The notes beneath the pieces were generated by a model that ran no database searches, was not told the DNA's origin, and saw nothing but the letters and a program-made list of their open reading frames with translations. From contig CM055092.1 in the NCBI GenBank assembly GCA_029204225.1, forward strand, positions 79,506,838 to 79,570,837: a stretch of 64,000 nt of DNA, read 5' to 3'. A program made the translations under genes and the position numbers. This DNA comes from Diphasiastrum complanatum (lineage: Eukaryota > Streptophyta > Lycopodiopsida > Lycopodiales > Lycopodiaceae). Below, in pieces: positions 42,686 through 54,849 of the stretch (position 1 is the stretch's first letter; each line of letters begins with the position of its first letter).

Positions 42686-44160
42686 GGTGGAAAAAGATAG
42701 GAAAGATGGTGGTATCACGTCCCATCTCCACTAAATGATTGCTGCACCATGTGACACTTGTGGTGCAGAATACAATACGCTCATCCATCATTAGGAGGGT
42801 CACTACCGCATAAAATCCAGGGGCAAGGAATCTCTTGAAGGTTTACATGCAACTGTGCCTTTCAAAATGACTCACAAATCTAAATAGTTTCCTTAGACAA
42901 TTACTTTCATGTAAATGATTTACTTAAATATTTCCTTAAGTTTTTTAACACCATTAAATCTTGCAACAGGTTGTCTATCTTCAAGAATATACCACCTCTC
43001 AAGAATATGATGTGTTTCAGTGAACCCATAGTTAGCCCCACAATATTGACTTTGAAAGTATATCACCTTGCTTTATTTGCAAATTATAATATTTGATAGT
43101 GACATCTTTTGGGTATACGCCAGGTGGTAGAGGTAGGGGTAGCACAATGTATGACATGAATAGATTTTTCTTGGACCTCCACAACTACATTTGAACATAG
43201 GGATCGATGATTTCAACCTTCAAGTTTTAAGATTTTCTTTTTATCGATTTCATAATAATCTTTGTAGGTTTTTATAAGGTCGGTTTGAGACTTTTTTACG
43301 AGCACTAGATCAGACCAAACGCAACCTCTTACCAAGACAAACCTTTGGATTGTATTGATCTATTAAAGGACCATAATGCCAGGTGCTCAAGTTTGTGTGT
43401 ATTTTGGAGGTGACTCCAGGAGCAAAAGGTCCGAGAGAAGGTCCATATTGCCAGGTGTTCCATCAAAGGCCGAGACAAGGTCCTTACATAGACCCCTTTA
43501 GGCATCAAGTATTGTCGAAATGGACTTGCTATTTTCAAATATACGAAAAACCTCTAGACAATACATGCCTTTTTATAAGGCAAATGACATTTGTATAAAA
43601 AAAAAGTAATTTTGAAGGGCAATGCCCCAATAATGAGGTCAAGGCTGTTCCACGTCTCCAGTGCTAGTCGAGTCTTGACTTCAATAAAGGTCACGAAGCT
43701 GCTCATCCAGTGACAAGCTCTAGAAAGCGGATCTACGTCTCTGCAGCCTGTGGACTTGTTCATCAACGTGGATTCGGAACATCCATGCTCATCCCCAGAA
43801 CTGCTCGTCCTGGAACAACCGTGCTCAAGGTTCCATGTTCCTCAATCCTGAACAGCCATGCTCATCCAGCCTTACCTCGGATCTCATTCTCCTCTTGGAT
43901 CTCATCTTCGATGAGCACTTTTTAAACCTCCATGTGCCCAGACCTACTGACACACAAATTTTGCATGCCGACTGTAAAAAGGAAGATATTCAAATTATCA
44001 AAGCAACTCGCCGCTCAGCATGCTGCGTTTGTTACGGTGAGAAGCCGAATTAATAACCCATCTGATTCGATATCCTCAGAAGATCAGAGACGGATTCAAT
44101 AGTGTCCGTCGCTCCATCAGGCAGGTTGGACTCATCACAAACCGTGCATTTGATTCTGTC
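42686..44160. other. Interval between LINE and second lectin kinase gene
   Basis: No gene recognised. 43375-43520 contains an imperfect repetition of (G)CCAGGTG(C/T)TC ... GAGA(G/C)AAGGTCC. 43740-43870 has repeated TGCTCATCC units. The last 100 bp are the likely 5' leader of the kinase gene. Confidence 0.45.
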
Positions 44161-46239
44161 ATGGCATCGAAATTCGTATTGGTGATAGTGGTGTTGGTGG
44201 ATCTGGTTCATCTCTCATCCATGGTAAATGGTGACAGCACGCAGTTTGCTATTGTTGATGGCACCTTTGAAAACAGCTCCAACATCTATTGCTCCATGAA
44301 TCTGTTCAGTCTGGGCTTCGTCCCACTTATGCCCATCTCCTACGGTGTCAATTACAACTCCTCTGGCAGGTGCTTGTACTCCCAGCCCGTCCATCTCCGA
44401 GATCCTGATGCGTCTGTGCTGTCCTTCAGCACCACTTTCACCTTCTCTTATGACGGCCAAAAGCAGGGCTCGACGCAATTGAGCACCAATATTCCAGTAC
44501 AGGCGGCTGGCTTTGCGTTCATCATCGTTGCTGACCCCGATCCGAGGTCTAACCAGGCCACCAACGGAAACGCCTCCAGCCTGCAGTACTTGGGAGTATT
44601 GAACGCAACCACCAACAATCGCAACTCCAGCCACACTTTCGCCGTGGAGTTCGACATCTACACACCTGGGGAAAACCCTGCGTTCAATGACCCTCCTTAC
44701 GATCATGTGGGCATCGACCTCAACAGCATGAACTCAAGCGTGCTGCACCAAGCGGGTTACAATCGCCAAACATGTGATACTCGTGAATTTGTGCCCTTGA
44801 GTTTTACCTCCGGCTCCATAATCCAATGTTGGATCGACTATGAAGCCACGGAAAAGAGACTCACTGTCTCTCTGGGCACCGAATTGGGATCGAAGCCTCC
44901 CATTCCCCTGATAAATCAGTCGGGAATCGACCTCTCTTATATCATCCAGGACACAATGTGGATCGGGTTTAGCTGTGCAGGCGTGGGAAGTGAGGACTAC
45001 GTGCCATCTTTCGTGTATGCTTGGAGCTTCAATACTAGCGGCCCGGCTATGCTCACATATTCTGTGAATTCCTCGGCTGGAAGTGCCCCGTATGTTTCTT
45101 TGTGCTTATCGTCACCGAGGCGTTCAGTACAGAAATTGGCAATCATCATACCGGTATGTGTATTTTGCCTTTTGTCGGTGGCTGGGTTTATTTTTTGGCG
45201 TCACGGGAGAGAAAAAAAATTCCTAGAAAAAGAGTATCAAATGATCAGGGAGGAGGAGCTGGAGTACGGCCCCATCAAGTTCTCGTACAAAACTCTAAGA
45301 ACTGCAACGAAGAACTTCAGTGAAAAATTGGCAGTCGGCGGGTTTGGATCAGTCTACAAGGGCCACGTATTCGGGAGGTATGCTGTGGCGGTGAAGAGAC
45401 TCTCCCCTAACTCTCTTCAAGGAAAGCGCGAGTTCTTCAGTGAGATTCGCATCATCGGTCAGCTACGCCACGGCAACCTGGTGCAATTACAGGGATTTTG
45501 TAACGAGAAAGACGAGCTCCTACTTGTTTATGAGTTCATGCCCAAAGGCAGTTTGGACCACTATCTATATAATGGTGCGCTACCATGGGAGAAGAGGTTT
45601 GCAATTCTGAAGGGACTGGGCAAAGCATTGCTGTACTTGCACGAGGAGTGGGATCCTGAGCAGTGCGTGGTGCATCGAGATGTGAAGCCCAGCAACGTGA
45701 TGTTGGACAAAGATTTCAATGCAAGACTGGGTGACTTTGGCTTGGCAACATCATACAGGCCTGAGGAGGCAGCAACAGCAGCTGTGACAAGCACCATAGC
45801 AAAAGGAACTGAGGGTTACGTGGCACCTGAGGCCATGACCCAGGGCGACGTTGTGACGAGCACCATAGCCAATGGCACGGCGGGTTACATGGCACCTGAA
45901 GCGGTAACCCAGGGCGAAGTGAGCCAGAAGATGGATGTATACAGCTTCGGGGTGGTGGCTTTAGAAGTGGCGAGCGGTAGGGTCACGAGGGACCCCAGGC
46001 TGCCGGGTGAGCAGAGAAATCTACTGAGATGGGTGCTGAAGCTGCAACGAGAGAGCAGGATGGAGGATGCGATCGATGAGAGGCTGCGAGGGAGGTGCAA
46101 TGAAGAGGAGGTGCTTCGAGTGTTGGAGGTAGGAATTTGGTGCTGTTGCTATAGCCCCGAAGATAGACCTAGCATGAGCCAGGCCTTGGCTGCTCTGGAC
46201 AGGAGCCAGCAACTCGCCACTCCAGAGAGGGGCCTATGA
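44161..46239 (+). CDS. L-type lectin receptor-like kinase with duplicated activation segment
   Basis: 692 residues, no intron. Signal peptide 1-24. Legume-lectin domain about 26-300, with A-V-E-F-D-I-Y and Y-D-H-V-G-I-D-L-N. Membrane helix about 324-346. Kinase domain about 385-680: loop A-V-G-G-F-G at 391-396 (first Gly replaced by Ala), K412, H-R-D at 505-507, D-F-G at 525-527. After D-F-G a 23-residue unit, V-T-S-T-I-A-x-G-T-x-G-Y-x-A-P-E, occurs twice in tandem, giving A-P-E at 555-557 and again at 578-580. The extra copy lengthens the activation and P+1 segment and may change substrate binding or activity. The protein should act at the plasma membrane. It is divergent to the gene at 34905-37100. 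Confidence 0.93.
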   Translation: MASKFVLVIVVLVDLVHLSSMVNGDSTQFAIVDGTFENSSNIYCSMNLFSLGFVPLMPISYGVNYNSSGRCLYSQPVHLRDPDASVLSFSTTFTFSYDGQKQGSTQLSTNIPVQAAGFAFIIVADPDPRSNQATNGNASSLQYLGVLNATTNNRNSSHTFAVEFDIYTPGENPAFNDPPYDHVGIDLNSMNSSVLHQAGYNRQTCDTREFVPLSFTSGSIIQCWIDYEATEKRLTVSLGTELGSKPPIPLINQSGIDLSYIIQDTMWIGFSCAGVGSEDYVPSFVYAWSFNTSGPAMLTYSVNSSAGSAPYVSLCLSSPRRSVQKLAIIIPVCVFCLLSVAGFIFWRHGREKKFLEKEYQMIREEELEYGPIKFSYKTLRTATKNFSEKLAVGGFGSVYKGHVFGRYAVAVKRLSPNSLQGKREFFSEIRIIGQLRHGNLVQLQGFCNEKDELLLVYEFMPKGSLDHYLYNGALPWEKRFAILKGLGKALLYLHEEWDPEQCVVHRDVKPSNVMLDKDFNARLGDFGLATSYRPEEAATAAVTSTIAKGTEGYVAPEAMTQGDVVTSTIANGTAGYMAPEAVTQGEVSQKMDVYSFGVVALEVASGRVTRDPRLPGEQRNLLRWVLKLQRESRMEDAIDERLRGRCNEEEVLRVLEVGIWCCCYSPEDRPSMSQALAALDRSQQLATPERGL
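45784..45921 (+). repeat. 69-bp in-frame tandem duplication in the kinase activation segment
   Basis: Units 45784-45852 and 45853-45921, 23 codons each. They share GTGACRAGCACCATAGC at the start and ACCCAGGGCGA near the end. About a fifth of the bases differ, and several differences change amino acids. The frame is kept. Confidence 0.95.
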
Positions 46240-47294
46240 GTGAGTAAGGGTGAATAAGAGTGTCTTGGCTTAAGAATCATCTTCAAGGCAAGACACTCTT
46301 ATAATCAAAGTTTGGATTTCAATTTTGAAGGTAACTCTGAAACGAGAATGAGCAAAAATTTATATTGATTGTTGATGAAATTTTAAAGCTGCTCGTCGTT
46401 TTCGAGTTGCCTCGTAAATGAAGGCAAGCTGTTTATTGTTTATGTTGATTTTATCTTGAAATTTTAGAGGAAACTACTCAAGTGAAAAAAAATAAGAGGG
46501 CAAGCGATATTTGCATCATCTGCTTTCAACCAACAGGTTTGAGGTATGTCAATATGAACATGTCTCACTCTATGTAGATCAAAAAATGATTTGCATTGCC
46601 TGTCTCTATAAACAATATCTCATATTTGAAACACATTCTCCTAGAAGTATATGATCTTTTGAACACCCTAACCTAAGTACATGATTTCTCGAAATTTATG
46701 AATAATAAACTTCAGCAGCTATAAGTAAGCTGTTAAGCCTCTCGTTGTTTGGTTAACAAGCTGTCGTCTATCAATGCTTCTTTGCGGGGTGGTATCTTGT
46801 GTTGTCTGTCTATCATCAAGGAATATTCTGCTTTGTGCCTTTTAGGTAGTTGAGCCTCCAGAAAATATTGTGGCTATGAATCTAGAAACCCAAAGGGAGT
46901 TGTCAAAATATGAGATCCTTCATATTTGTAACTGATATTAAAATGGACTTTATTTTCAAACTATGATGATGGAAATAGTCTAAGGCACTTTCGTACTGAT
47001 AGCAATTTGATCACAGATATTCAATATCGTCTAGAGAATTAGGTAATTGTCCACAACGAGCCGTAGGGAGGTTGTCCTTGTAGGTGTCTGATTGTTGGGA
47101 GCTTACCAAGCCTATCTATGCCACCCGCAAATCCAAACAAAGATCCAAAACTATACAAGGTCTTACCTACTAGCATTAAAGAAAGCATAAAGAATCGATC
47201 AGCTTAACTACACTTTCTCCATTCAAACTTTTGAGTAAATTAACCAAACATAACCAAAACAACAAGAACTAAATTATGATGTATAACAAGGGTT

Positions 47295-47297
<3 letters not shown>
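46240..47297. other. 3' flank of the kinase gene and gene-free DNA
   Basis: 46260-46310 contains an imperfect inverted copy of the word AGTGTCTTG/CAAGACACT (46260 and 46291), a possible small hairpin after the stop codon. Otherwise A/T-rich without signals. Confidence 0.45.

Positions 47298-47368
<71 letters not shown>
47298..47368. repeat. Compound (TA)n(GA)n microsatellite
   Basis: About 44 bp of TA followed directly by about 26 bp of GA. Confidence 0.95.
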
Positions 47369-47373
<5 letters not shown>

Positions 47374-50300
47374 CCTGCAATAAATGCTGAAATAGAACAA
47401 TAAATGCTCAAAAACATTTCTAACTTGATGCAGAAAAAGACACAATATTTCGCCGTCAAATATTCATGAAGTGATAAATTCAAATGTGAAAATTCTGGTT
47501 CTGCCTTAGAATAATATAAGACCTTTGTACTCATGAAAGTACTGCCTTCTAGCAAAGACAGCAAGTAATAGTTGATTTCACACTTACCTTGAATGAAGTA
47601 TTTTCTGTGCAAGCAAACTTGATCCACGAAACTGATTATACAAAACCTAGATCCACAAAAATTGTAGAAAATAGCCCTGTAGCAGTAAAAGAACAAAGTT
47701 AGCAAATGTCTTCCAAAAAACATGCGCCACTATCATATCCATTCTGATCTTCATGGCCCTTTTTTGCATCAAATTGAGCCATCCAACGAATCTGAGCATA
47801 TGTAAATGCAAAATGAATTTTCTTCATGCTAGAAGAGAATTCAGAAACCAGAAATCTGCACAAGTTATTTAAAAAGACACAAAATTTTTGCGCTAACTCT
47901 AGAAAAAAAATGTGCTTGCATCTGAAGAAAATGCTGATCAGTTTTGTGCAATTTATGGAGAAAAGTACACTAGGAAAGAAGTGTTCATTTCTGGAAATAA
48001 ATGTGCAGATTTGACAAATGATTGTGTGCATTTATGAAAGATCCGAATGTGTTTTACCCTTTCCGTGCTTCTGCAATAAACTAAATTTGAAAAAGAGTGC
48101 GATTCACCCTAAAAGTTGTGCCACCCAAAGGTGGGCCAAACAACGTCTTTCTAAAAACTGCTACCATCTTGCAAAAACTTCAAACACAATCCTAGAAGAA
48201 ACATGCCCCCATCTCATGCCGCCATCTCCAACAAATCTCCAGACAGATATGCGAGCTGACTACAAATAGAAGTACACTTTGTGCAGATCTCTATGCTGAC
48301 GAGGCTTCCCGCTCCCTTATTAAGCTGACATACAAATTATTAGAACAGATTTTGTTGATGCCTCAGTCTCCTAGAGAATTTCTAGCTTAGCAACCACAAT
48401 GCAAGGCCAAATCTATTACATTAGCCATACCATGACACTTCAGAGCACACAACATTTGATGCATGGCACCAGAGAATGGAGAGAACATGAAGCTCCAACA
48501 AGCAACAAACAAAATCTCCTCTAACTCAATGCACAAATGAATCAGATGGTGTTGCAATGTTGCATATATAATAGTACATGACTCTCCAGTTCCCGAACAT
48601 GGAGAGACAAAACTCACTGGCAGTGGGAATTAATAGCCAAAACTCAAAGGCCAACAGTCAATGGAAGGTGACCAGTCAACAGTTTACTTCCTTTTATTTA
48701 AGATTATGTCGGATAGCGTACCTAGAAAAGGGTAGGACCCATATCCAAAGTAAGCTATTTAGTTCTTAGGCCTCAGTAGGCATGTAACCACCGACCGTAC
48801 ATTGTGAGTGCATTTAGATGCCTATATATGGTATGTATCTTAACAAAAAAGGACTAGGCTTTGCAAGCCTGGTGGTTTAGGGTTAGGATCTTGCTGTAGA
48901 GATTGGAGACTTGACAAATTGACCTTTGTACAATAAAGACTATAGTCAATGATCAAACAAGTAGTTACATTGCCCTCAGCCCCAATTATTCGTCAGAATA
49001 TTCAAAACTCAAGAATTTGAGATATGAATCTAGAAAATTTGAATTGAAGGATTGAGTTGCGGCATATGTGATCTACTCGTTCCAGTGTCCATTATTCCTG
49101 TAGTGAAGAGCCTTGGAGCTTTCTGAAACTTCAGACTACCCTGCCACTGACCATTGCATTGCTTTTGGGCATAGCTGACGTCTAAAGATTCAACTCTAGA
49201 ATGTAAAAAAATTCTTCTGTATACTACCTTTAGTAGGCATGTACAACAACAAAATGATACATTATACTCATACTCATCCTCATTGGCTGGCCGTTGGCCA
49301 CTTTGTTGTTATCGGGCATACCTGACATCTAAGACAGACTCCCAACTCTAGAAATCAAAGGATGTAAGAAATTCTCATTGATCTTTAAGAGTCTTCTTTT
49401 TAACATAGTAGCCTTGTTATTGAAAGCAACTGTTACATGCATTAATGAATATAATAGACAGAGTCACTATTTTAGATTGATTGAATCCAAGGAAGATTGG
49501 AGTCATTAATCGCCTCCTCAAGACACTTCCTCTTGCATGTTTTCTTGCTCGGTAAGCGTAACTCTTTCTTGACAGTCAAACCGAACATGAAAATAGCTCT
49601 GAGATTTCATGCACAGATTGACGAATTGTAGAAAGTAACAAATTCGGACACTTTTTTGTGTTTGCAAGATCGTAAATCTTTGAAAATTGACAACTTTTAA
49701 AATAAAGTAACCTTGGAGTAGAATAAGTTTGGGGCTCATGTGCTAACCTTCAATGACGCTGCACAGGCTTAAATCCACTTCACTGTTTCTAATACAAATG
49801 CTTAAGTCCCCACTCAGTTGTCTACGATCTAAAGCAGCAGCCTGCAATAGCGAGTATTAGTTAACCTCATAGCGGTCAAGAAAAGAAACAACATTCAGAT
49901 GTTTTATAATTACTCTTGGATATTCATTTGCGTTTTGGCGGGCTATTTTGGCTTGATTTCTTGTTATTTCTGAGGTCCGAAAAGGAATATCATTCCACAA
50001 GGAAAACTAGTGTGGTACACGGATGTGGCATTATTTCTTTCTACAGGCATAACGCCGTAGCTTTTTTGCCGTAGCTTTTTGGGCCTCGCCCAGTTTTGGC
50101 TGATATGAGAAAACACAAGAATGTGTGATGGTCGATGAAGCCAAGTGGAGGGCTTGGAAGGAAAAAGTGAGAGCCGCGGATGCAGATTGTAAAGAATTAA
50201 GAACTAAAAGCAGACACATGGAATCTATGCATTGGGAGATCCTCGACAAACATACCGAGAACAAGTACATATTCTAGAACAAAAGCTAGCTGCAGCAGAA

Positions 50301-51165
50301 AAATCATCATTGCAGCAAAACGAAATGATGTCCCACGCGCAATCGCTAACCTCAAGCGCCTGACCTCTCCCGTCACCTTCATAATGAACCAACAAACACC
50401 AGCAATAGATGAAGCTTTCGAGTAATGGCAACAATAGATGAAGGATCATCTCTCCTGCCGACCATATCCATTGCCTAGATCTCCGACATCGCTCAGCTGT
50501 CCTCTGCTGTGTTTATGATCAATTTTTCGAAAATTGTTGTCAGTTTGAAGTAAATGACATGTTCATCAGGCACAATGCAACCAAAACCCTACCGGTCAGT
50601 GCACTATATTTTTACTTCAAAATCACATGGAGTTTACTGCCAAGCGACAAAATGTATGCACTATGCAGAGTTCAATGAATAGATTTTGCATGTGTAATCA
50701 ACACAAATCTTTCAATATAGCGAGTACTCATCTTGTACATCATTTATCACAACAATAACACAACAACAACTCATTCAACATACCATTCCACACAACCTTG
50801 AGAGAATTATTTATCATAGCTATCATGGAATGCTTATCAAAAAATGATAGAAAATGTTGCATAAAAAATTGTCCCTCCCAACAGAAACTGCAAAAAGGAT
50901 GGAGTCAATCAAGAATAAATCGTTTCCTTAAGGTACTCGCTGTAAAAGTCTAGAGATGATGGGTTTTGTAAGGTCATAAATGGATGTTTATGCTGTAAAA
51001 AAGGCAGTAACACTTCACAATACTTGAAATATTGCGATCCAATAGCAAGATAACAACACCTATCCTGAATAGCAGCAGCCTAGACAATCAATGGTCTTCA
51101 CCTTTCCATCAGGAAAATTTTATACATTTTCACACACACTCACTCATTTACTGAGATATTGTGTG
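47369..51165. other. Gene-poor interval
   Basis: Open frames up to 150 codons cross the microsatellite or lack any family features, and I do not accept them as genes. An old imperfect duplication with period near 155 bp is visible at 49120-49380 (GGGCATA(G/C)CTGAC at about 49168 and 49314). No transposon core is recognised. Confidence 0.45.
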
Positions 51166-52320
51166 TTAGATCACTCTAAGAAAATGGAACTGAACTTCTA
51201 TGTGTTTAGTGCTAGGATGAGTACGTGGATTCAGAGATAGAGCTATGCAGCTCTGATTGTCGCACTGGAGTATTGTTGGACTGATCTGTGAAAATTGCAG
51301 ATCCTGCAGTAGCCTCCTCATCCAAATGATCTCCTTCACTGTTGATGTAGCTGCAACGTATTCAGATTCTGTAGAGAAAAATGAAATGCATTTATGCTTT
51401 CTGCTGTTCCATGAAATGGGTCCTCCTGCAAGGAAACAAATATAACCTGATGTGGATTTTCTGGTATTCACCTGCCCAATCGAAATCTGAATAAGTAGTC
51501 AGTGTGAGTGCAGCTTCTGTGTTGCCGTTGTAAATCAAGGCATAGTGCTTTGAGGCTTGAATGTACTTCAGAACTCTTTGCAGGGCTTTCTAGTGCTGTA
51601 GGCCTGGATTGGACATAAATTGTGACAGTGTGCTTACAGCATATGCAAGATCAAGTCATGTGCAGATCATCATAGAGTACATGATAGAATCTATGACTGA
51701 CTGATAGGGGTACTTACACATTTCTTGTTGATCTGCCTTCGTTATGGGACAATGTCTTTGGATAGCTTGCATCCTGGATCCATAGGAGTATCTATGAGCT
51801 TGCAATCCTCCATGTCGTATCTGCGAAGTACATTGATTAGGTAAGATTGTTGGCTTATGGTGTTCCTTCTGCTCATGCGATCTTTGCTGATCTCCATACC
51901 GAGAAGGTAATGGACTGGGCCTAAATCAGTCATCTCAAACTTTGATGAAAGTAGAGATTTGATTTCTTGTAATAATTGATTTGAATTGTTGATAATTAAG
52001 GAATCATCAACGTATAATGCTATTATAACATAGCTTGACCCTTCGTGCTTGAGATATACATTAGAGTCTGCGGAGCAAGAAGTGAAATTGTGCTGCAACA
52101 AGAAACGATTTATTCTATCGTACCAGGCCCTCGAAGCTTGCTTCAAACCGTATAATGCCTTATGTAATTTACATACTAGATGCTCCTTGCCTTGAAAGAC
52201 GTAACCTTCTGGTTGATAGATAAACACATCTTCTTGTATATATCCGTGTAGGAATGCCGTCTGGACGTCCATTTGGTGAATGTCCAGATCTTTTGCAGCA
52301 ACTATAGCCAATAAGATACA
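51166..52320 (-). pseudogene. Copia fragment: RT and RNase H (same family as copia A)
   Basis: The 52311-51742 frame reads D-L-D-I-H-Q-M-D-V-Q-T-A-F-L-H-G-Y, Y-G-L-K-Q-A-S-R-A-W-Y and the catalytic Y-V-D-D, nearly the same peptide as in copia A at 17.0-17.6 kb. After frame changes near 51740 and 51500 the RNase H follows (S-T-E-S-E-Y-V-A-A, C-D-N-Q-S, K-H-I-E-V-Q-F-H-F). No gag, integrase or LTR is attached, so it is a truncated piece about 1.15 kb long. It contains the RNase H end that copia A has lost. Confidence 0.85.
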
Positions 52321-54849
52321 AATAGACTGATGCTTATATTTCCACTGTGTGGAGTTTACAAGATAGCTAAAACAAAGAATTACAAGAGTAGTTAACGGTA
52401 ATCAAATAATCAGTTACTCTCCGTTATTGCTAACTGTTTCAGCTGGGCGTGAAGTTTAAGACTCCATGCCCATTGAGCTGCCAGCTGGCAACACGAAAGA
52501 TTTTATTTCATTTCTTTTCGTTTCATGTCGTGTCATGTCTTTTGGTCCCGGAGGCATGTTTGTTTAAGATTTCAATTATCCTCAACTTTAATCATTGCAA
52601 CAAGATTATCATTTCCTTTTTAATCTACTTGAAGCTAATTTTAAATGTTGACTGTAAAACCTTGATCTGATGGCTTTGACTCATTGTTGCATCTTATTCA
52701 TCTTCTATAATAAAACAACAAAGTAAACGTTTACTTTCCTATATGATATTTAAATGTCATACGTAATTTACGGACTTTGCATTAAATCAGCTCATTTTAT
52801 ATGGTACTCCAATGGTCATCAAGCAGTTAGGCAAACATATCATCACTCATTTTTTAACAAATAAACATAATTTTTTTTATGGACATTACTTTTTGAGAGA
52901 AAATAAAAAAAAAAACTTAAAGAAATAGTTGGATATAGAAGGATCCATTCCTTGCTTGAAAAACTAGGTAGAGGGTATGGCTCCAATCTACCAACAAAAC
53001 CATTGTTATTTGGAGAATAAACACAATCGTAGAAAAAAATCTTTGCATATTTGGAGATCGTCATTTATATTGCTATAATCCAATGTCACATGCATGACAT
53101 CTATGATTATAACAAAGGATTAAATCGGATGCCATTTTTTAATGTTGGATGGATATAAATCTACAAAACAATAAACACAAAGGTTAGATTTCAATTGCAC
53201 ACTGAATAAAATCATTTGGTCAAATATCTACTAAATAGATAAATCACATAGTTACAATTACATTTTTGTCTACCAGCAAGATTCAAATCTTGGATGTTGT
53301 GTGAAGATATGCATGTTGAACTAAAACTTATATGATAGATTCACCTACAATTAACATTTTGAAGTCCACTATCTTTTCCAAGAGCTTCTATATGTAAATA
53401 TCCATTCTTCTTTTTCAACATACGCCTTTTGTTAATAGATGCATACAAATCCATTGATCTTTCTGAAAGATTTTTGGTATTCTTTGACCTTATGAATTTT
53501 TTTCATTGCAATGCATCAATAGGACCTCTTGGTCTTCATTTATAAGTCGCCATTTCTCCTCAATAGGGATGTAAATAACTACATGATCCTAAACCATAAA
53601 GGTTAGTTCAACTGTAGTTTATCACAAATAACCAAGAGTTTACATATGTGGGTACTGAAAAGAATACATGCAACAAGCAATCAAATAGTTTTTTGCCGCT
53701 CAATTTGATTTGTGAAAATCACAAAAATATAGTTAGTGAAAGTAAAAGTTTTCCATTCGTCAAATCATTGTTACAATTCTTGATAGATGGAAAAGCTTAT
53801 TGGCCTAATTGGATTATTAAAATGTGTGAAGCTAACAAAGGTAACTATACAAAGGGCCTATTTTGAGTTATAATATCTCCTAATTGGCACCTGTATTGCA
53901 TGTGTCTTCAAATCTTACAAAATCTCCTTCAACACTTATGAACAAACATCTCATCTATTTTCTGAGGATACCTTAGCATAGACATATCCAATGATACTTT
54001 CTCTTGAGGAATTAAAACTCTACTGTCTTTATACAAATTGAATGTTTGATGCAAAGAAACCACAACCATCTATGAAGGTGAACTAGACCAAAATGTGGAC
54101 AAATGCTCCATTAACTAATTGTAAATCCTAAAGTGATTGAAGCATATTGGTCTAATTCTAGCCCACATATTTCACCTTTAAACTTTCTAACAATCTCCCA
54201 ATTTTTAAAAACTTCGTCTTGAAACATTCTACTAATCAAAATTTAAATACTCTTCTACCATAACTGCACATGTCACTATTATATCAACGATAATAACAAT
54301 AAATCCGTCTCATATGAAATTGCACCTTGATGATACTGCATATTAATATGCTTGTGCCATTTTCATTCATCCTTTTTGAAGGGGTTTCATTGTGCAATTC
54401 TTAGTCCTGATTTTGTCATTCCAATTTTCACTTTCCTAAAGAATACATGTTTCTTCCAAGGTAGGGCCTCTCGTGATGTTCTTTGATTAATGACAATAAA
54501 GTGAGACTACATTTTGTTGTTGACTTGGTGGAGCCATGGTAGGAGACATTTGAGCTCATGCATGATGCTTTGGGCTTAGAGTTGGTGAGGCTGAACGAGG
54601 CTTTACATGCTTTTGATTGTAGGATTTTGATGAAAAATACGGTGAGCAGATGGAGATAGATCGATCAAATTTATACAAAGGGTCGGATTTATTAGACCCG
54701 ATTCAATCCGAGATCCAGGGTCAAAGATGTTGCATAGGAAAGAAGTAAACAAATTGAAGCATGCTTTATCACAAGACTGAAGGTTTCTGAATAATCCAAA
54801 GCTAAAATCTGGGAGAAGCCTTTGGCTACCAATCTGGCCTTGTATCGAT
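52321..54849. other. A/T-rich interval without a recognisable gene
   Basis: No credible coding or structural feature on either strand. A motif GGGTCGGAT ... AGACCCGATTC near 54680-54700 returns at 61660-61710 in similar form, suggesting a shared small repeat. Confidence 0.4.

Noticed and set aside
47274-47723. 149-codon open frame on the minus strand
   Set aside because: Its C-terminal third is the TA/GA microsatellite and the rest has no domain.
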